From Eopsaltria australis (lineage: Eukaryota; Chordata; Aves; Passeriformes; Petroicidae), in contig JAVTVJ010000513.1 of the NCBI GenBank assembly GCA_034509425.1, positions 558,001 to 622,000 on the forward strand: DNA of 64,000 nt, read 5' to 3'. Below the pieces are notes generated by a model, which was given only the letters and a program-made list of their open reading frames with translations, was not told the DNA's origin and ran no database searches. The position numbers and the translations under genes were made by a program. This document shows positions 32,192 through 42,688 of this stretch, piece by piece (position 1 is the stretch's first letter; each line of letters opens with the position of its first letter).

Positions 32192-33124
32192 TTAATGTTT
32201 CTGAAATAATCCAGTCATCAGTGTCCGCACTTCAGCCTTGAGCTCCTGGTTCCTCAGGCTGTAGATGAGGGGGTTCAGGGCTGGAGGCACCACCGAGTAC
32301 AGAACTGACAGTGAAAGATCCAGGGATTGCGAGGAGACTGAAACTGGCTTCAGGTAAGCAAAAAAGGCTGTGCTGAGAAACAGGGAGACAACGGCCAGGT
32401 GAGGGAGGCACGTGGAAAAGGCTTTGTGCCGTCCCTGCTCAGAGGGGATCCTCAGCACAGCCCTGAAGATCTGCACATAGGAGAAAACTATGAACACAAA
32501 ACAACCAAATGCTAATGTGGTAGTGAAAATGGAAACCCAAAATTCCCTGAGGTAAGATTTAGAACAGGAGAGCTTGAGGATCTGTGGGATTTCACAGAAG
32601 AACTGGCCCAGGACATTGCCATGGCACAGGGGCAGGGAAAATGTATTGGCCGTGTGCAGCAGAGCATTGAGAAAGGCACTGGCCCAGGCAGCTGCTGCCA
32701 TGTGGGCACAAGCTCTGCTGCCCAGGAGGGTCCCGTAGTGCAGGGGTTTGCAGATGGACACGTAGCAGTCATAGCACATGATGGTCAGGAGGGAAAACTC
32801 TGCTACAATGAAGAAGATGAACAGAAAGGCCTGTGCAGCACATCGTGTGTCGGAGATCTCTCTGGTGTCCCAGAGGGAATTGTGCATGGCTTTGGGAACA
32901 GTGGTGCAGATGGAGCCCAGGTCGCTGAGGGCCAGGTTGAGCAGGAAGAAGAACATGGGGGTGTGCAGGTGGTGGCCGCAGGCTACGGCGCTGATGATGA
33001 GGCCGTTGCCCAGGAGGGCAGCCAGGGAGATGGCCAGGAAGAGGCAGAAGTGCAGGAGCTGCAGCTGCCGCGTGTCTGCCAATGGCAGCAGGAGGAAGCA
33101 GCTGATGGAGCTCCTGTTGGACAT
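32192..33124 (-). CDS. Olfactory receptor, OR14 / avian gamma-c type (copy C), DRY arginine lost
   Basis: 310 residues. The frame is open to 33427, but the start is set at 33124 (MSNRSS) by alignment with the paralogues and a splice acceptor 23 nt upstream. The N-R-S glycosylation site is kept. TM1 carries LLGNGL, so the conserved G-N is present. The key oddity is that the DRY motif reads DCY (residue 120 arginine to cysteine). The paralogue codon is CGC and here it is TGC, a CpG transition. This arginine holds the inactive state and contacts the G protein in class A receptors, so signalling may be lost even though the frame is intact. TM3 and TM5 segments group with copy B. The rest (KAFSTCLPHL, NPLIYSLRN) is normal. 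It may be a very young functional pseudogene. Confidence 0.92.
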   Translation of the reverse strand: MSNRSSISCFLLLPLADTRQLQLLHFCLFLAISLAALLGNGLIISAVACGHHLHTPMFFFLLNLALSDLGSICTTVPKAMHNSLWDTREISDTRCAAQAFLFIFFIVAEFSLLTIMCYDCYVSICKPLHYGTLLGSRACAHMAAAAWASAFLNALLHTANTFSLPLCHGNVLGQFFCEIPQILKLSCSKSYLREFWVSIFTTTLAFGCFVFIVFSYVQIFRAVLRIPSEQGRHKAFSTCLPHLAVVSLFLSTAFFAYLKPVSVSSQSLDLSLSVLYSVVPPALNPLIYSLRNQELKAEVRTLMTGLFQKH

Positions 33125-33147
33125 TTGCTCTCTCTTGGCATGGGGAT

Positions 33148-33170
33148 CTGTAAAAACTAATGATGGAATA
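33148..33170 (-). promoter_or_regulatory. 3' splice acceptor of OR copy C coding exon
   Basis: Minus strand AGTTTTTACAG, with AG at 33149-33148, 23 nt before the ATG. Confidence 0.6.
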
Positions 33171-35319
33171 GTTAGGTTTGGAGAGCACTTTAAATATCCC
33201 AGCACAGCTTGGTGGCATTGTCCCCCCACTGCCTGCCCAGGGCTCTGCTTCCCGGAGCTGTCCCTGCCAGCAGCTGCTTTCCTGTGCCCAGGGCTGGGCC
33301 CTGCCAGTGCTGCCAGAGCCCAGCCCAGCCCTGGGGGCTCAGCTCTGCCCTGCAGAGCCCTCCCAGCACAGGGCACTGCCCAGGGGCAGCTCTGGCTCTG
33401 CAGGCTCTGATGGCAAAGTCCGAGCAACCCTGAGGAGGCTGGAAAAGTGACACTGATACTGCCTGTAAGGGACCCTGTGCTGATTTCTGTAACTGCCTGG
33501 TTTATTCAGAGCTCAGAGAAAATGTTTTGGATTTTTCTCAACCTGAAGTGAGAGAAGAATATATATGTGCAATTTCCCATCCAAGAAACCCAAAGCAGTA
33601 GATTAGAGAAGCAGGATTTCTCCCTCTTACGCAGCCCCTTCCTTGCTGTGCTCCCTGTATGTATGTACTAGGAAATATCCTGGACTTAAATGTCATGCTG
33701 GGAGCAGTCCTGAACAATGCCGCATCCTCACTACACAAGAAGAACACTTCCAAACCTCACCAGCTGTCTCCTTGCACACAGATCTTCTCCCCCAGTGCTG
33801 GCAGCAGCTCCCTGGGCCGGCTGAGAGCTGCCCCTGGCAGGCAGCAGAGTCCCTGGCCCAGCACAGCGCCCTGGGCTGCAGGACCCTGCTCTGCAGGACA
33901 GCCCTGGGCACCCCTGGCTGCTCTACACAAGAGACAATCAGAGAATGCACTTACAGGATCTGTAGTCATTGGGATGTTCCAGCTTGAGGAGATCGCTCCA
34001 GGAGCTGCAGCTGCCTTGTCCTGCAGCCAGAGGCTTCCTGTGTCAAGGGCTGGCAGTGATTCTCCCCCAGTCACTTCTCAGCATCTTCCAGCCCTGACTG
34101 ATTGAAGCTCTCTGTGCCTCTGTGCTGTGCCCGGGGTGGCTGCAGGCAGTGCCCCAGCCCTGCTGGGCTGTGCACAGGAGCTGCTCCTGGCCAGAGCTGT
34201 CTCTCTGCAGCGCTGCCCTTGCCAGGAGCTGCCTCTATGCCAGGAGCTGCCTCTGTGCCAGGAGCCCGGCCCAGCTCAGCAGCACAGACACAGCACAAGG
34301 ACTGCAATGACCCTCTGGGGCTTTGGTGTTGTTTACATGAGACTCAGTCCCTCGGATACTGTTCAAAACGCTTCTTTTGAAGTCAAAATGAGATTTATAC
34401 ACTGAAGTTGCTGGAAGTTTTAATGGGTCCCACTGAGGGACACAACTGAGAAAGTGTCCCCAGGTTCCAGTTAGAGCACAACACTGGAGGCAGTGATGAC
34501 AGCTGGGGACAAACAAGGCAAAGGTGTCTGTGATGCTGAGCAAAGCTGGATGTGTTTCAGCAATGCAAAGGGCCAAGGCCTGAGCCCCAGCCCCTGGCAA
34601 GGCACATCCTGTCCCTCCCTCATTGCTCAGGCCTCTTCCCGGGCCACTGCCATGTGGCCATGTGCAATGGCAAGGGCAGCACCATGGGGCGGCCCCTGCC
34701 AGGCTGCTGAGCAGGGCCAAGGAGGCAATGAGGCCCCAGCACAGCAAGGCTCACTTGTCTCCTCCTCATGCCTCACGCCCAGGGCCAGCAGCCATGGCCA
34801 AAGTGCTGCAGGAGTTGCCTCTGGCAGGGCCTTGCAGCTGCTGCCCATGCCTGTGGCCTCTGCAGCCCAGGCTGTGCTACGGTGTCCCTGCCCTGCGCCT
34901 CTGTCCCTGCAGGCTGTCCTCATGCCCTGGCTGCCCCACCTGGCTGGCCCCTTCCTTTGCTGACAGCTCTGCCTCCTGCCTGCATCTGCCTGGCCACACA
35001 AAGCCTTGGGCTGCTCCAGACTCCTTCTGGGGGACGTGTTGCACCACAGCCCTGCCCTGGGAACAGAAATTTCGTTCTCCTTGTGTCCAGTCTGGGCCTC
35101 CCCAGCAGCCCTTTGGATTCATTCTTTCTTTCTCCAGCTATTCTCTACTATGTCAAAAGGATCCATCATCTCTGAAACTGCCCTTCGATCCCTCCCAGGG
35201 CTCTCCTCCACTGTCCTCAGTCTCCACTCCACTGAGCATAGAGCTCCTCTGTCCCCATATAGTGGTCATGTGCTTGAGGCCTCCAAACCCCACATTGGGA
35301 GATCTCTGGGCCCTCTGCA
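33171..35319 (-). repeat. 5' flanking block of OR copy C (type-2 leader)
   Basis: The proximal part matches copy B inverted (type-2). The distal part (34230-35000) matches all OR units. The segment 35010-35319 also occurs inverted at 58376-58680, upstream of copy E, where it likewise borders the 187-bp array terminus. No gene. Confidence 0.65.
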
Positions 35320-36160
35320 AGGTGTTTGCAAATGAAAACATTCTGCTCATAGCCTAAGAAAATCACCAGAGGCCAAGGCCAGCCAGACCTGCCTGCAATG
35401 ACAGCTTTTGCCTGGCTGCAATCCTTGGTTATATGGAATATTGGAGGCCAAATCCCAGTTTTGGCCATGGCCCCTGGATGAGAAGGCCGGTTCTTTTCCA
35501 TTGGAAGGAAAGCACAGAGCCCAAGTGGTTCCTGGGCAGATGAGAGGTGACCACCAGAGGCCAAGGCCAGTCAGAGATGTCTGTTCTGGCAGGTTTGTCA
35601 GGAAGGAACCTCTGGATATAGAGAATTGTATTGTGGAATCCCAATTTCAGCCATTTGTGCCTGGAAAAGAAGGACAGTTCTTTTCCATAGGAAGGAAAGC
35701 ACAGAGTGGTTGGAAGGCAGGTGAGAGTTGGCCCACAGGAGGCTAAGGCCAGGAAGACTTCTCCTTAATGACTGATTTTTTCTGGGAACAATCCTTGTAT
35801 ATAAGGAATTTTAGTGGTGAAATCACAATTTCAGTTATGAGCACCTGGACACGGATGGTTCTTTCCCATGGGAAGGAACGCACGGAGCCCCAGTGTTTCA
35901 GGGGCAGATTAGAGGCAGCCACCAGTGGCCAAGTCCAGCCACACCTGGAGGGTTTTTAATGGAGATATCCTTGCCTATAGGGAATTTTTAGGGGAAGTAC
36001 CAAGTTTGCCCATGGGCATCTGTAAAGAGGGACATTTCTTTTCCATAGGAAGGATCGCACAGAGCCCCAGTGCTTCAGGGGCAGATGGGAAGGAGCCCTC
36101 GATATTTCAAGATCATCCAGACCTGTCAGGTGGCCCTTGGGAGACCAAGCCAGCCAGAGC
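35320..36160. repeat. ~187-bp tandem repeat, orientation b, with terminus
   Basis: Begins with the inverted terminus (TTTGCAAATGAAAACATTCTG) and runs about 4.5 units (landmarks near 35497, 35685, 35865 and 36045). Ends in the inverted junction (CAGAGCTGTTCCATGTTCCC). Confidence 0.85.
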
Positions 36161-36450
36161 TGTTCCATGTTCCCTTGGTTCCATGGGGCCCCACAGTGTC
36201 CAAATGCCCCCTTGCTTCCATGAGGCCCTGAGGTGTCACCATGGCCCCATGGTCTCTATGGTTTTACAAGGTCCCGCAGTGTCACGGTGGACTCTTGGTC
36301 CTGTGAAGCCCCGTGGTGTCACAATGGCCCCTTGGTTCCACGAGGCCCCGCAGTGTCACAGTGTCCCCTTGGGTCCACAAGGCTCTGAAGTTTCATGATG
36401 GTCTCCATGGTTCCAGAAGGTCCCCACAGTGTCACCATGGTCTCCATACA
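36161..36450. repeat. 36-40 bp tandem repeat array (reverse orientation)
   Basis: About seven reverse units, with GTGTCACAATGGCCCCTTGG near the consensus. Confidence 0.85.
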
Positions 36451-36588
36451 AAGGAAATAACCATCCCAAGTGTCACAAGGGCAGATGAGGAGCAGTCACC
36501 AGAGGCCAAGGCCAGTCAGATTTGATGGTACTGGCAGATTGTGTCTAGGAGCAATCCCTGGATATAGGGAATTTTAGAGGTGGAATAC
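36451..36588. repeat. Fragment of ~187-bp repeat cut by the provirus
   Basis: Less than one unit, in orientation b, broken at GGTGGAATAC where the consensus continues GGTGGAATCCCAATT. Confidence 0.75.
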
Positions 36589-36949
36589 TGTTGGTGGCAG
36601 GAGAAGCAAGACGTAGATCCAATGTGAATCATAAATCAAGCTCGTTTATTGTCGGACAGTGCACATACTTATACTACTTTACGTGCTCAAAATATTATTT
36701 ACTTACAGAAGTTTCACACAGGATCTCTCTCTAATTAGAGCACTACATTATTATCAGAAGGCTACAATAACAGTTTCTTCTGCCAAGTTAATCTTTGGAC
36801 ACCTGCAGCTTGTTTTCAGCTTTCATGTCTCCCTTTCCCACAGCTGTCTTGAGAATAACCTTGAGCAGAGGCCTAACTCTTGTCTATGGGGCCTGGATTG
36901 CTCACTTATACTTTATGTCTGTGCAGCCAGAGATGGCCATTTCCCAACA
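36589..36949 (-). repeat. 3' LTR of the provirus
   Basis: 361 bp, TG...CA, with a minus-strand AATAAA at 36650-36645. From about 36662 to 36949 it matches the 5' LTR with almost no change. The first 73 bp (U5/R side) differ at about a dozen positions plus a 2-bp indel. Confidence 0.88.
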
Positions 36950-37200
36950 TATCCCCCTTCTTTTCTTTGAGCAATCCAGGCCTGGTTTACACTTTTTTCT
37001 ACTGTATTCATAAAACACTTAACTACACATGGCAATAATACACTTATGATTATAATAATTACTAAAACTATCAATTTCATTTTTACAAATTTCACTAACC
37101 AGTCTTTAAAACTTAAGCTTGTTAACCAGTCTCTTAAAGGTGTACTTTTAAGTGTACTACTATCTGTATCTTTTTCATGATTTAACACACATACTTGCAA
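36913..37200 (-). pseudogene. ERV env transmembrane-subunit tail
   Basis: 95-codon open frame. A hydrophobic membrane anchor lies at residues 42-61 (LIVLVIIIIISVLLPCVV), preceded by tryptophan-containing amphipathic sequence (DWLTSLSFKDWLVKF) and followed by a short charged cytoplasmic tail. The frame continues 14 codons into the LTR before stopping. Upstream env sequence to about 38.6 kb is AT-rich and full of stops. Confidence 0.6.
36950..36969 (-). other. Polypurine tract
   Basis: Minus strand AAAGAAAAGAAGGGGGATA directly next to the 3' LTR; this is the plus-strand primer site of retroviruses. It sets the provirus orientation as minus. Confidence 0.8.
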
Positions 37201-38625
37201 CCTTACAATTCTCCCTGTTTTTTAATCAGTATGAGTTTGTTTATGGCATTACCAGCCATTTGTCATAGGTAGCGCAGTAAGAAACACACATAACTAGACA
37301 TACGAATACTTCTAATACTATGTGCTAAACATTCTAAGGTGATCTTGTGGTTTTTTTCATTACCCAATAGTTCAGCAAATTAGCCTCAATTGCTTTGTCT
37401 CTGAAGGCTGTTGATCAGGATAATACCTTACTGAATTCTGGAATACTATGCTAACATCCAGGGTCTGCAACAGCTGCCTTGTTTCAGTGAAGACATGGAA
37501 AGCCCTTCCGGATAGGGTCTCCAAGTCTACCCCAAAAGGATCCAGCTGATATAAATTCCAATTATTAAGTCAAACCCAACTTAAATACGATTTGGATGCA
37601 GAAACACCTGGGTCTGCTGGTAGATGTCCGACCAGGGAGAGTCGAGGCTTGGCTAGGCCCAGGACTCCAACTGGAGGGATTTCCCTAACACAGATCTTAT
37701 GAGAAAACTGTTAGAAACAACAACTAAGAAGGTTACTTAAATCTGAGCGAATAATAGAGACAGTTACATAAACATAACACAGGTTGTGCAGACTGTAAAA
37801 TAATAGATGTTGTCAACTACTTTTGACTATAAAGACCATGGTACCATGAACATGATAATTAAAAGATTGCATATGCATGAGTTTACGTACGTAATCTTAA
37901 CAGAACCTAATCCTTCCTATAACACACATGGCTATGCATAGTTTTAGTTAACTTTTATAGAACCTAGTTGTAATACTTAACTGTAACAGAACTTAATAAA
38001 CCTAATAGCATTTAAACTTTAACAACATATTTGTAAGTATTAATACATCAGGGGTGATTGCTTGGGATATGTTTGAAAACAGTGTTGCAAGCTGCAAGCA
38101 CACAGATCCATCTTTTCTTTGCTCTATCTTCTCCGGGATCACTGTGCTTCCAAGTTCAGCTGTAGGTATAAAACTCAAACACTCATTGAAACAAAGTAAA
38201 ACAGGAAAAACAGTAAGAACAGATTACAATTCCAGTTATTCATTTCTATCTAGCAAGATAATTCCCATCATTAATTAACAAACAATACAAAGGTATACAT
38301 TTCCTGACAAATCCTGCTACTCAGAATTACCACTCTAAAACATGCAGGATTTTGCAGAATGAAAAAATCAAGACAGAAATATTTGAAATCTTATTCCAAT
38401 ACTGTCACCATAAGAAACAAACTGCCCAGTTTTGCTCCAACAAGTAATCTCCTTGTCTCACTTTTACATTATAATTCTTGATAAAAGATACACCACTTAA
38501 CTTTAACTTTCAAGAGTCCTTCAAGGAAAATCTGACTTAAACATTTCCTAATATATAGTCTGCAAGTTTGCACATGTTATTTATTCAAATGTTTCTTCTA
38601 GCTTATTAATCAGTTTACATTTTGC
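37201..38625 (-). pseudogene. AT-rich, heavily decayed env region of the provirus
   Basis: No open frame of note on the minus strand. By position, between a basic leader-like frame and the membrane-anchor tail, this should be env; no surface-subunit motif could be recognised, so this is inference. Confidence 0.4.
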
Positions 38626-38937
38626 CTAAACTTCCTTATTCTGCTCGGCCTCGGCCCCGGCCCCGCTTTGGCCCAGCCTGTTAGGTGTACAACTCTGCTG
38701 TGTCCTCTCTGGATCAGTTCTGCCACGTTTTCCATCCTTTGTTTTTGCTGAATTGTTGTTGTGGGCTGGACGCTTGTGAGCAGTCATTCCAGCATTCTCA
38801 CTTTCTCTGTCCTCCCAGTCCCCCCTTTTTCTTTTTGCACTGAATAAGTGCAAGTCTGGCAGCAACCTAGATTTCCCAGATCTTTTCTCGTTAACACAGA
38901 TTCCACCAGTAAAGTCAGCAGCAAGTATACGAGACAA
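38626..38937 (-). pseudogene. Short basic ORF in the ERV, possible env leader
   Basis: 103 codons, lysine/arginine-rich with nuclear-localisation-like stretches (SAKRKRGDWED, KTKDGKRGR). Some betaretroviruses have a basic env leader that also acts as an RNA-export factor. The position upstream of env fits, but no sequence match is claimed. Confidence 0.3.
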
Positions 38938-38989
38938 TATGAACAGTCTTTGATACTTGCAGGAAAACGACCTATTAAAAGTGTACCCA

Positions 38990-39767
38990 GGGGTTGACTC
39001 AGGAGCACCGGCGGTTGAGGGCGCAGGCGCAGAGAGTGCTGGGCCGGTACTGCTGTCGGGGCGCAGCGGGCGGCCGCGCTCTCCTTCCCGTTTTCCGGTG
39101 CCAGCAGGCGAGCTGCGCGCGGTCCCGGTGGACAGGGAAAACTGTTGTTACTTAGGCAATGCTGGGAAAAGAGGTTCCTTGCTGCCCGCCCGGCGCACGG
39201 AAAAGCCGTGGCTGTTGCCGCGCCGTGTCACCACCGCTGCCGGCTCCACAGCCTCCCACCCCCGGCGCACTGAGATGCTGCCGGAGCCGAGGGCAGGAGC
39301 CGAGGGCAGGGGCCGCCGGGCAGGAGCTGCCGCTGACTGCAGCGGCCGCGGGGAGAAATCCGAAATTGCTGCGGGGGGGGGGGGGTGCCGTTGCAGGCTC
39401 GCAGGCCGAGCTCTCTAACCTTTTAAACATGTAGAAATTCCTCCAGTACATCACTTTTCTGTTTCTTCTTCCCTGATGGATCGTAGAAGTGGGTCCGATT
39501 GCAAAGCTGTTTTCACAGACTCGGGGGCGGCTGTCCGGTTATCACTGATCGCGTCTCACAGCCAGGTATTTGAAAGGCCACTCTCGCTCTCAGGGTTAGT
39601 CTACAGTCTCAAGGCCATTTTAGGAGATTCCGAATAATGGAATTACCACAGTTCAATTCTCTCACAGAGATGATAAGTTGGAAGAGGTCCTGGACTGTCA
39701 GCTGTCCTTCATCTATCTCCATCCCTTCCGTCCTCTTCCCGGACCCTGAAGCACCGAGGTTCTCTGC
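38990..39767. other. CpG-rich segment inside the ERV, unexplained
   Basis: GC- and CpG-rich DNA (38990-39420, including a run of 14 G near 39375), then ordinary DNA to the end of gag. It sits where pol would be. It resembles a CpG-island 5' exon more than retroviral coding sequence. No gene is assigned. Confidence 0.45.
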
Positions 39768-40022
39768 CTAGGCGCGACCCACCCGCCTCTGCACTAAGGG
39801 CCTGTGTCTGGCAGGGGCTATCATTTCACCTATTTTGTCTCCCATGGCGGTGACTATTTCTGCTATAAATGCCTGCATTCCCACCGGCACTCGGCTCATC
39901 CTTTCTAACATGACCTGAATGGAGGCGTCTGCGGGGAGCGTAACAAGAATGTTCTTTGTCTGCTGATTACAATTTACTAAAACACACTGGCGTAACAGTG
40001 CCCCTTGCATCCACTGCGGCAC
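39768..40022 (-). pseudogene. ERV gag capsid C-terminal part, frameshifted
   Basis: 84-codon frame with QCVLVNCNQQTKNILVTLP and MLERMSRVPVG, which is capsid C-terminal-domain-like. It overlaps the preceding gag frame in a different reading frame at 39977-40022. The major homology region and capsid N-domain are not seen, so gag has a deletion plus a frameshift. Confidence 0.55.
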
Positions 40023-41014
40023 CCAGCTGTGATAGCTGCGGATACCCTGTCAACAACACTTCCCCAAATATAAGTTAACATCATTTTGATGAGCTCCCCG
40101 TGCAGATCTGACTCATCGGTTGCTGTGTGGGTAGCTTGCTGCCCTCCATCCTGCAGGGGCTCAAACAGCACTGGAAACGCCACTTCTGCTCGGCTTAAAG
40201 TTCTAACGTCCTGAGCTAGTTTTACATCCCCCTCTTCTAAAGCTTTCTGTTCTACTTTTGCCCAGCTAATTCTGCATCTCCCTTCCCCCACACGAAAAGG
40301 GACACAGCCTCCACCCAGCGAGGGGGGGAGCGCAGGCGGCTGCTGGCGCGCAGGCAGCTGCTCCTGGCGAAAAGGGACACTGCCCCCTCGCATCGGGCGA
40401 GAAGGGATACAGTCACCTGGGGTAGGGGGAAAAGCCGGCTGATCTTCCTCCTGGGGTTTGGACGGTGCACAGGGGAGGGGCGGACACCCCTCCTCCGGCT
40501 CCGGCGGCGCGGGCGCCGGGGCAGCAGATTGCTCTGCACAAGCAGCGGCCGCCTCCGGGGCAACGCCGTGCTCGGACGGCGAGCCGTGCACCCCCTGCAC
40601 CACACACCTCCCTACTGCCGGCAGGCTGGGCGTTTCCTTACCAATGCCGAGCATTCCCGGGATAGGGCGCTCACCTCCCGGAGTCCCCCCGCTCACTTCC
40701 GTGATTCCTTCTAGTTTTGCCGTGGCAAGGGCTGCAACTTTTTTCTCTGCCTGGTATCTTTGCAAACAGGTCGTTACCTCCCTCCAGGGCTTCCCTAGCT
40801 TAGCGCATACTTTGTTGCTGTCTAGAATCCCCTCAAACAACTGATCACCATATTTCCGCCATTCAGGCAGGTCAAAGATCGTGTTAGGGTCCCTGAAACA
40901 ACCCTTTGCCATCCCTAACGTAACTAATCCTGCTACCTGTTTTAAGGTATCTTTGCTAACTCCCCACTTTTCTAAAAAGCGTGTTAATAAGTCTACGGCT
41001 ACCTCTTTGTCCAT
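39977..41014 (-). pseudogene. ERV gag, matrix and proline-rich region
   Basis: 345 codons. An alpha-helical matrix-like N-terminus (MDKEVAVDLLTRFLEKWGV; PWREVTTCLQRYQ near residue 90) is followed by a long proline/glycine-rich linker (about residues 110-250, with two similar GG.VPFR phrases). An AEVAFPVLFEPL segment follows, resembling the matrix/capsid border of betaretroviruses. The frame then leaves gag at the break described above. No myristoylation glycine at residue 2. Defective, but the longest open retroviral frame in the window. Confidence 0.65.
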
Positions 41015-41293
41015 CTTCGTCCAGCTGGTTAACCACTTCTAGCTGATCGCAACGGCCTCTGCGTCCCTCCGCGCCGGCCCCTCCGCGTCTTCCCGCGCCG
41101 CGTCTATCCGCTGAATCTGCGATCGCCACGCAGCTTGTCAGAGTGTAGCCGTTTCGGGCGGCGGACCCCTCTCCCGAGGTCCGAGCTTTCGGATCTCCCC
41201 TTTGTCACGCAAAAGGTATAGATCATCACTCCCCGGTCGCTGCTACCGGTGCTTTCCCAATCCCGCCGGTCCGGTCCCGCACGTCGGCTCCAT

Positions 41294-41313
41294 CCCGAAT
41301 GTCGGGGTCACCA
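41294..41313 (-). other. Primer binding site, tRNA-Trp-like
   Basis: Minus strand TGGTGACCCCGAC, then diverging, placed 2 nt inside the 5' LTR. The first 13 bases fit the tRNA-Trp type site used by avian leukosis-sarcoma viruses; the last bases do not. Confidence 0.7.
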
Positions 41314-41315
41314 TT

Positions 41316-41678
41316 TGTCAGTGGCGAGAGAAGCAAGATGCAGAGACTCAGTGTGAGTCATAAATCAAACTCATTTATTGTCAGACAGTGCACATACTTA
41401 TACTCCTTTACGTGCTCAAAATATTATTTACTTACAGAAGTTTCACACAGGATCTCTCTCTAATTAGAGCACTACATTATTATCAGAAGGCTACAATAAC
41501 AGTTTCTTCTGCCAAGTTAATCTTTGGACACCTGCAGCTTGTTTTCAGCTTTCATGTCTCCCTTTCCCACAGCTGTCTTGAGAATAACCTTGAGCAGAGG
41601 CCTAACTCTTGTCTATGGGGCCTGGATTGCTCACTTATACTTTATGTCTGTGCAGCCAGAGATGGCCATTTCCCAACA
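41316..41678 (-). repeat. 5' LTR of the provirus
   Basis: 363 bp, TG...CA, same family as 36589-36949. A minus-strand AATAAA lies at about 41378. Confidence 0.88.
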
Positions 41679-42688
41679 CAGAACCTCATGGATCCAAGAG
41701 GTCACTGAGATGCTGAAGAACTTCATGGAACCCAGGGGCCATTGTGACATAGTGGGGCCTCATTGGAACAAAGGAAACATTGTTGACAGTATGGAAGCTT
41801 AGGGAATCCAGGGTCCATTATGACACTGCAGAAACAAGGAGACCATTGTTGACACTATGGAAGCTCATGGAACCAAGGGGCCATTGTGACACTCCAGGGC
41901 CTCACTGAACCAGGGAGATCATTGTGACACTACAGGACCTCATGGCGCTAAGGGTTTACTGTGACACAGTGGGGGGTCCCATGAAACCAATTGTCCATTG
42001 TGACAATGCAGATCCAAGGAGATCATGGTGACACTACGGAACCTCAGGGATCCAAGGGGCCACTGTGATGGTGCAAGGCCACATGGAACCAAGGAGACCA
42101 TGGTGATGCTACAGAAGCTCATGGAACCAAGGGGCCATTGTGACACGGGGGCTCCACATGAAGCCAAAGGGCCATTGTGACACTGTGGGGCCTCATTGGA
42201 AAAAGGGACATTGTTGACAGTATGGAAGCTCATGGAAACTATGGGTGTTGTGACACTGCAGAGCCTCGTAGACCCAAGGAGACCCAAGGAGACCACTGTG
42301 ACACTGAGGAACGTTACAGAACCAAGGGGCTTTTTTGACACTATGAAGCTAAGGAGACCATTGTTGATGGTACAGAAGGTCATGGAACCCAGGGGCCATT
42401 GTGACACTGTGGGGCTGCTTGTAACCAATTGTCCATTGCAATTCTGCAGATCCAAGAGACCATGCTGACACTACAGCAGTTCATGGAATCAAGGGGCTGT
42501 TGTCACACACCAAGGCCTGATGGAACCAAGGACACCCTTTTGATCGTATGAAACCTCAAGGAACCAAGGATCCTCTGGGGCAATGCAGAGCCTTGGGGGA
42601 CCAAGGGCCATTGTGACACCATGGAGCCTCCATGGAATCATGGAGACCATTGTGGCACTCTAGAGCCTCATGAAACCATGGCTATACC
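41679..42688. repeat. 36-40 bp tandem repeat array (plus orientation)
   Basis: About 26 units. Ends directly at a CR1 fragment. Confidence 0.88.

Larger units (their letters stand above)
36589..41678 (-). mobile_element. Betaretrovirus-like ERV provirus, pol-less, minus strand
   Basis: Two LTRs of about 360 bp (36589-36949 and 41316-41678) enclose 4.4 kb. In minus-strand order: 5' LTR, 2-nt spacer, primer binding site starting TGGTGACCCCGAC (41313-41294), broken gag, a CpG-rich segment, an AT-rich env region ending in a membrane-anchor tail that reads into the LTR, a polypurine tract (36969-36950), 3' LTR. No protease, reverse transcriptase or integrase motifs are seen between gag and env, and the spacing is too short for pol. 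Outside flanks do not match (GAATAC left, CAGAAC right). The left flank is 187-bp repeat and the right is short-unit array, so the ends were probably rearranged. Not replication-competent. Confidence 0.85.

Noticed and set aside
33125..33427. 101-codon N-terminal extension of OR copy C (open frame to 33427)
   Set aside because: It crosses a splice acceptor, is GC-rich and matches the noncoding leader of copy B; the conserved start is at 33124.
36913..38937. Intact env gene
   Set aside because: Only the membrane-anchor tail and a short basic leader-like frame are open; between them are many stops.
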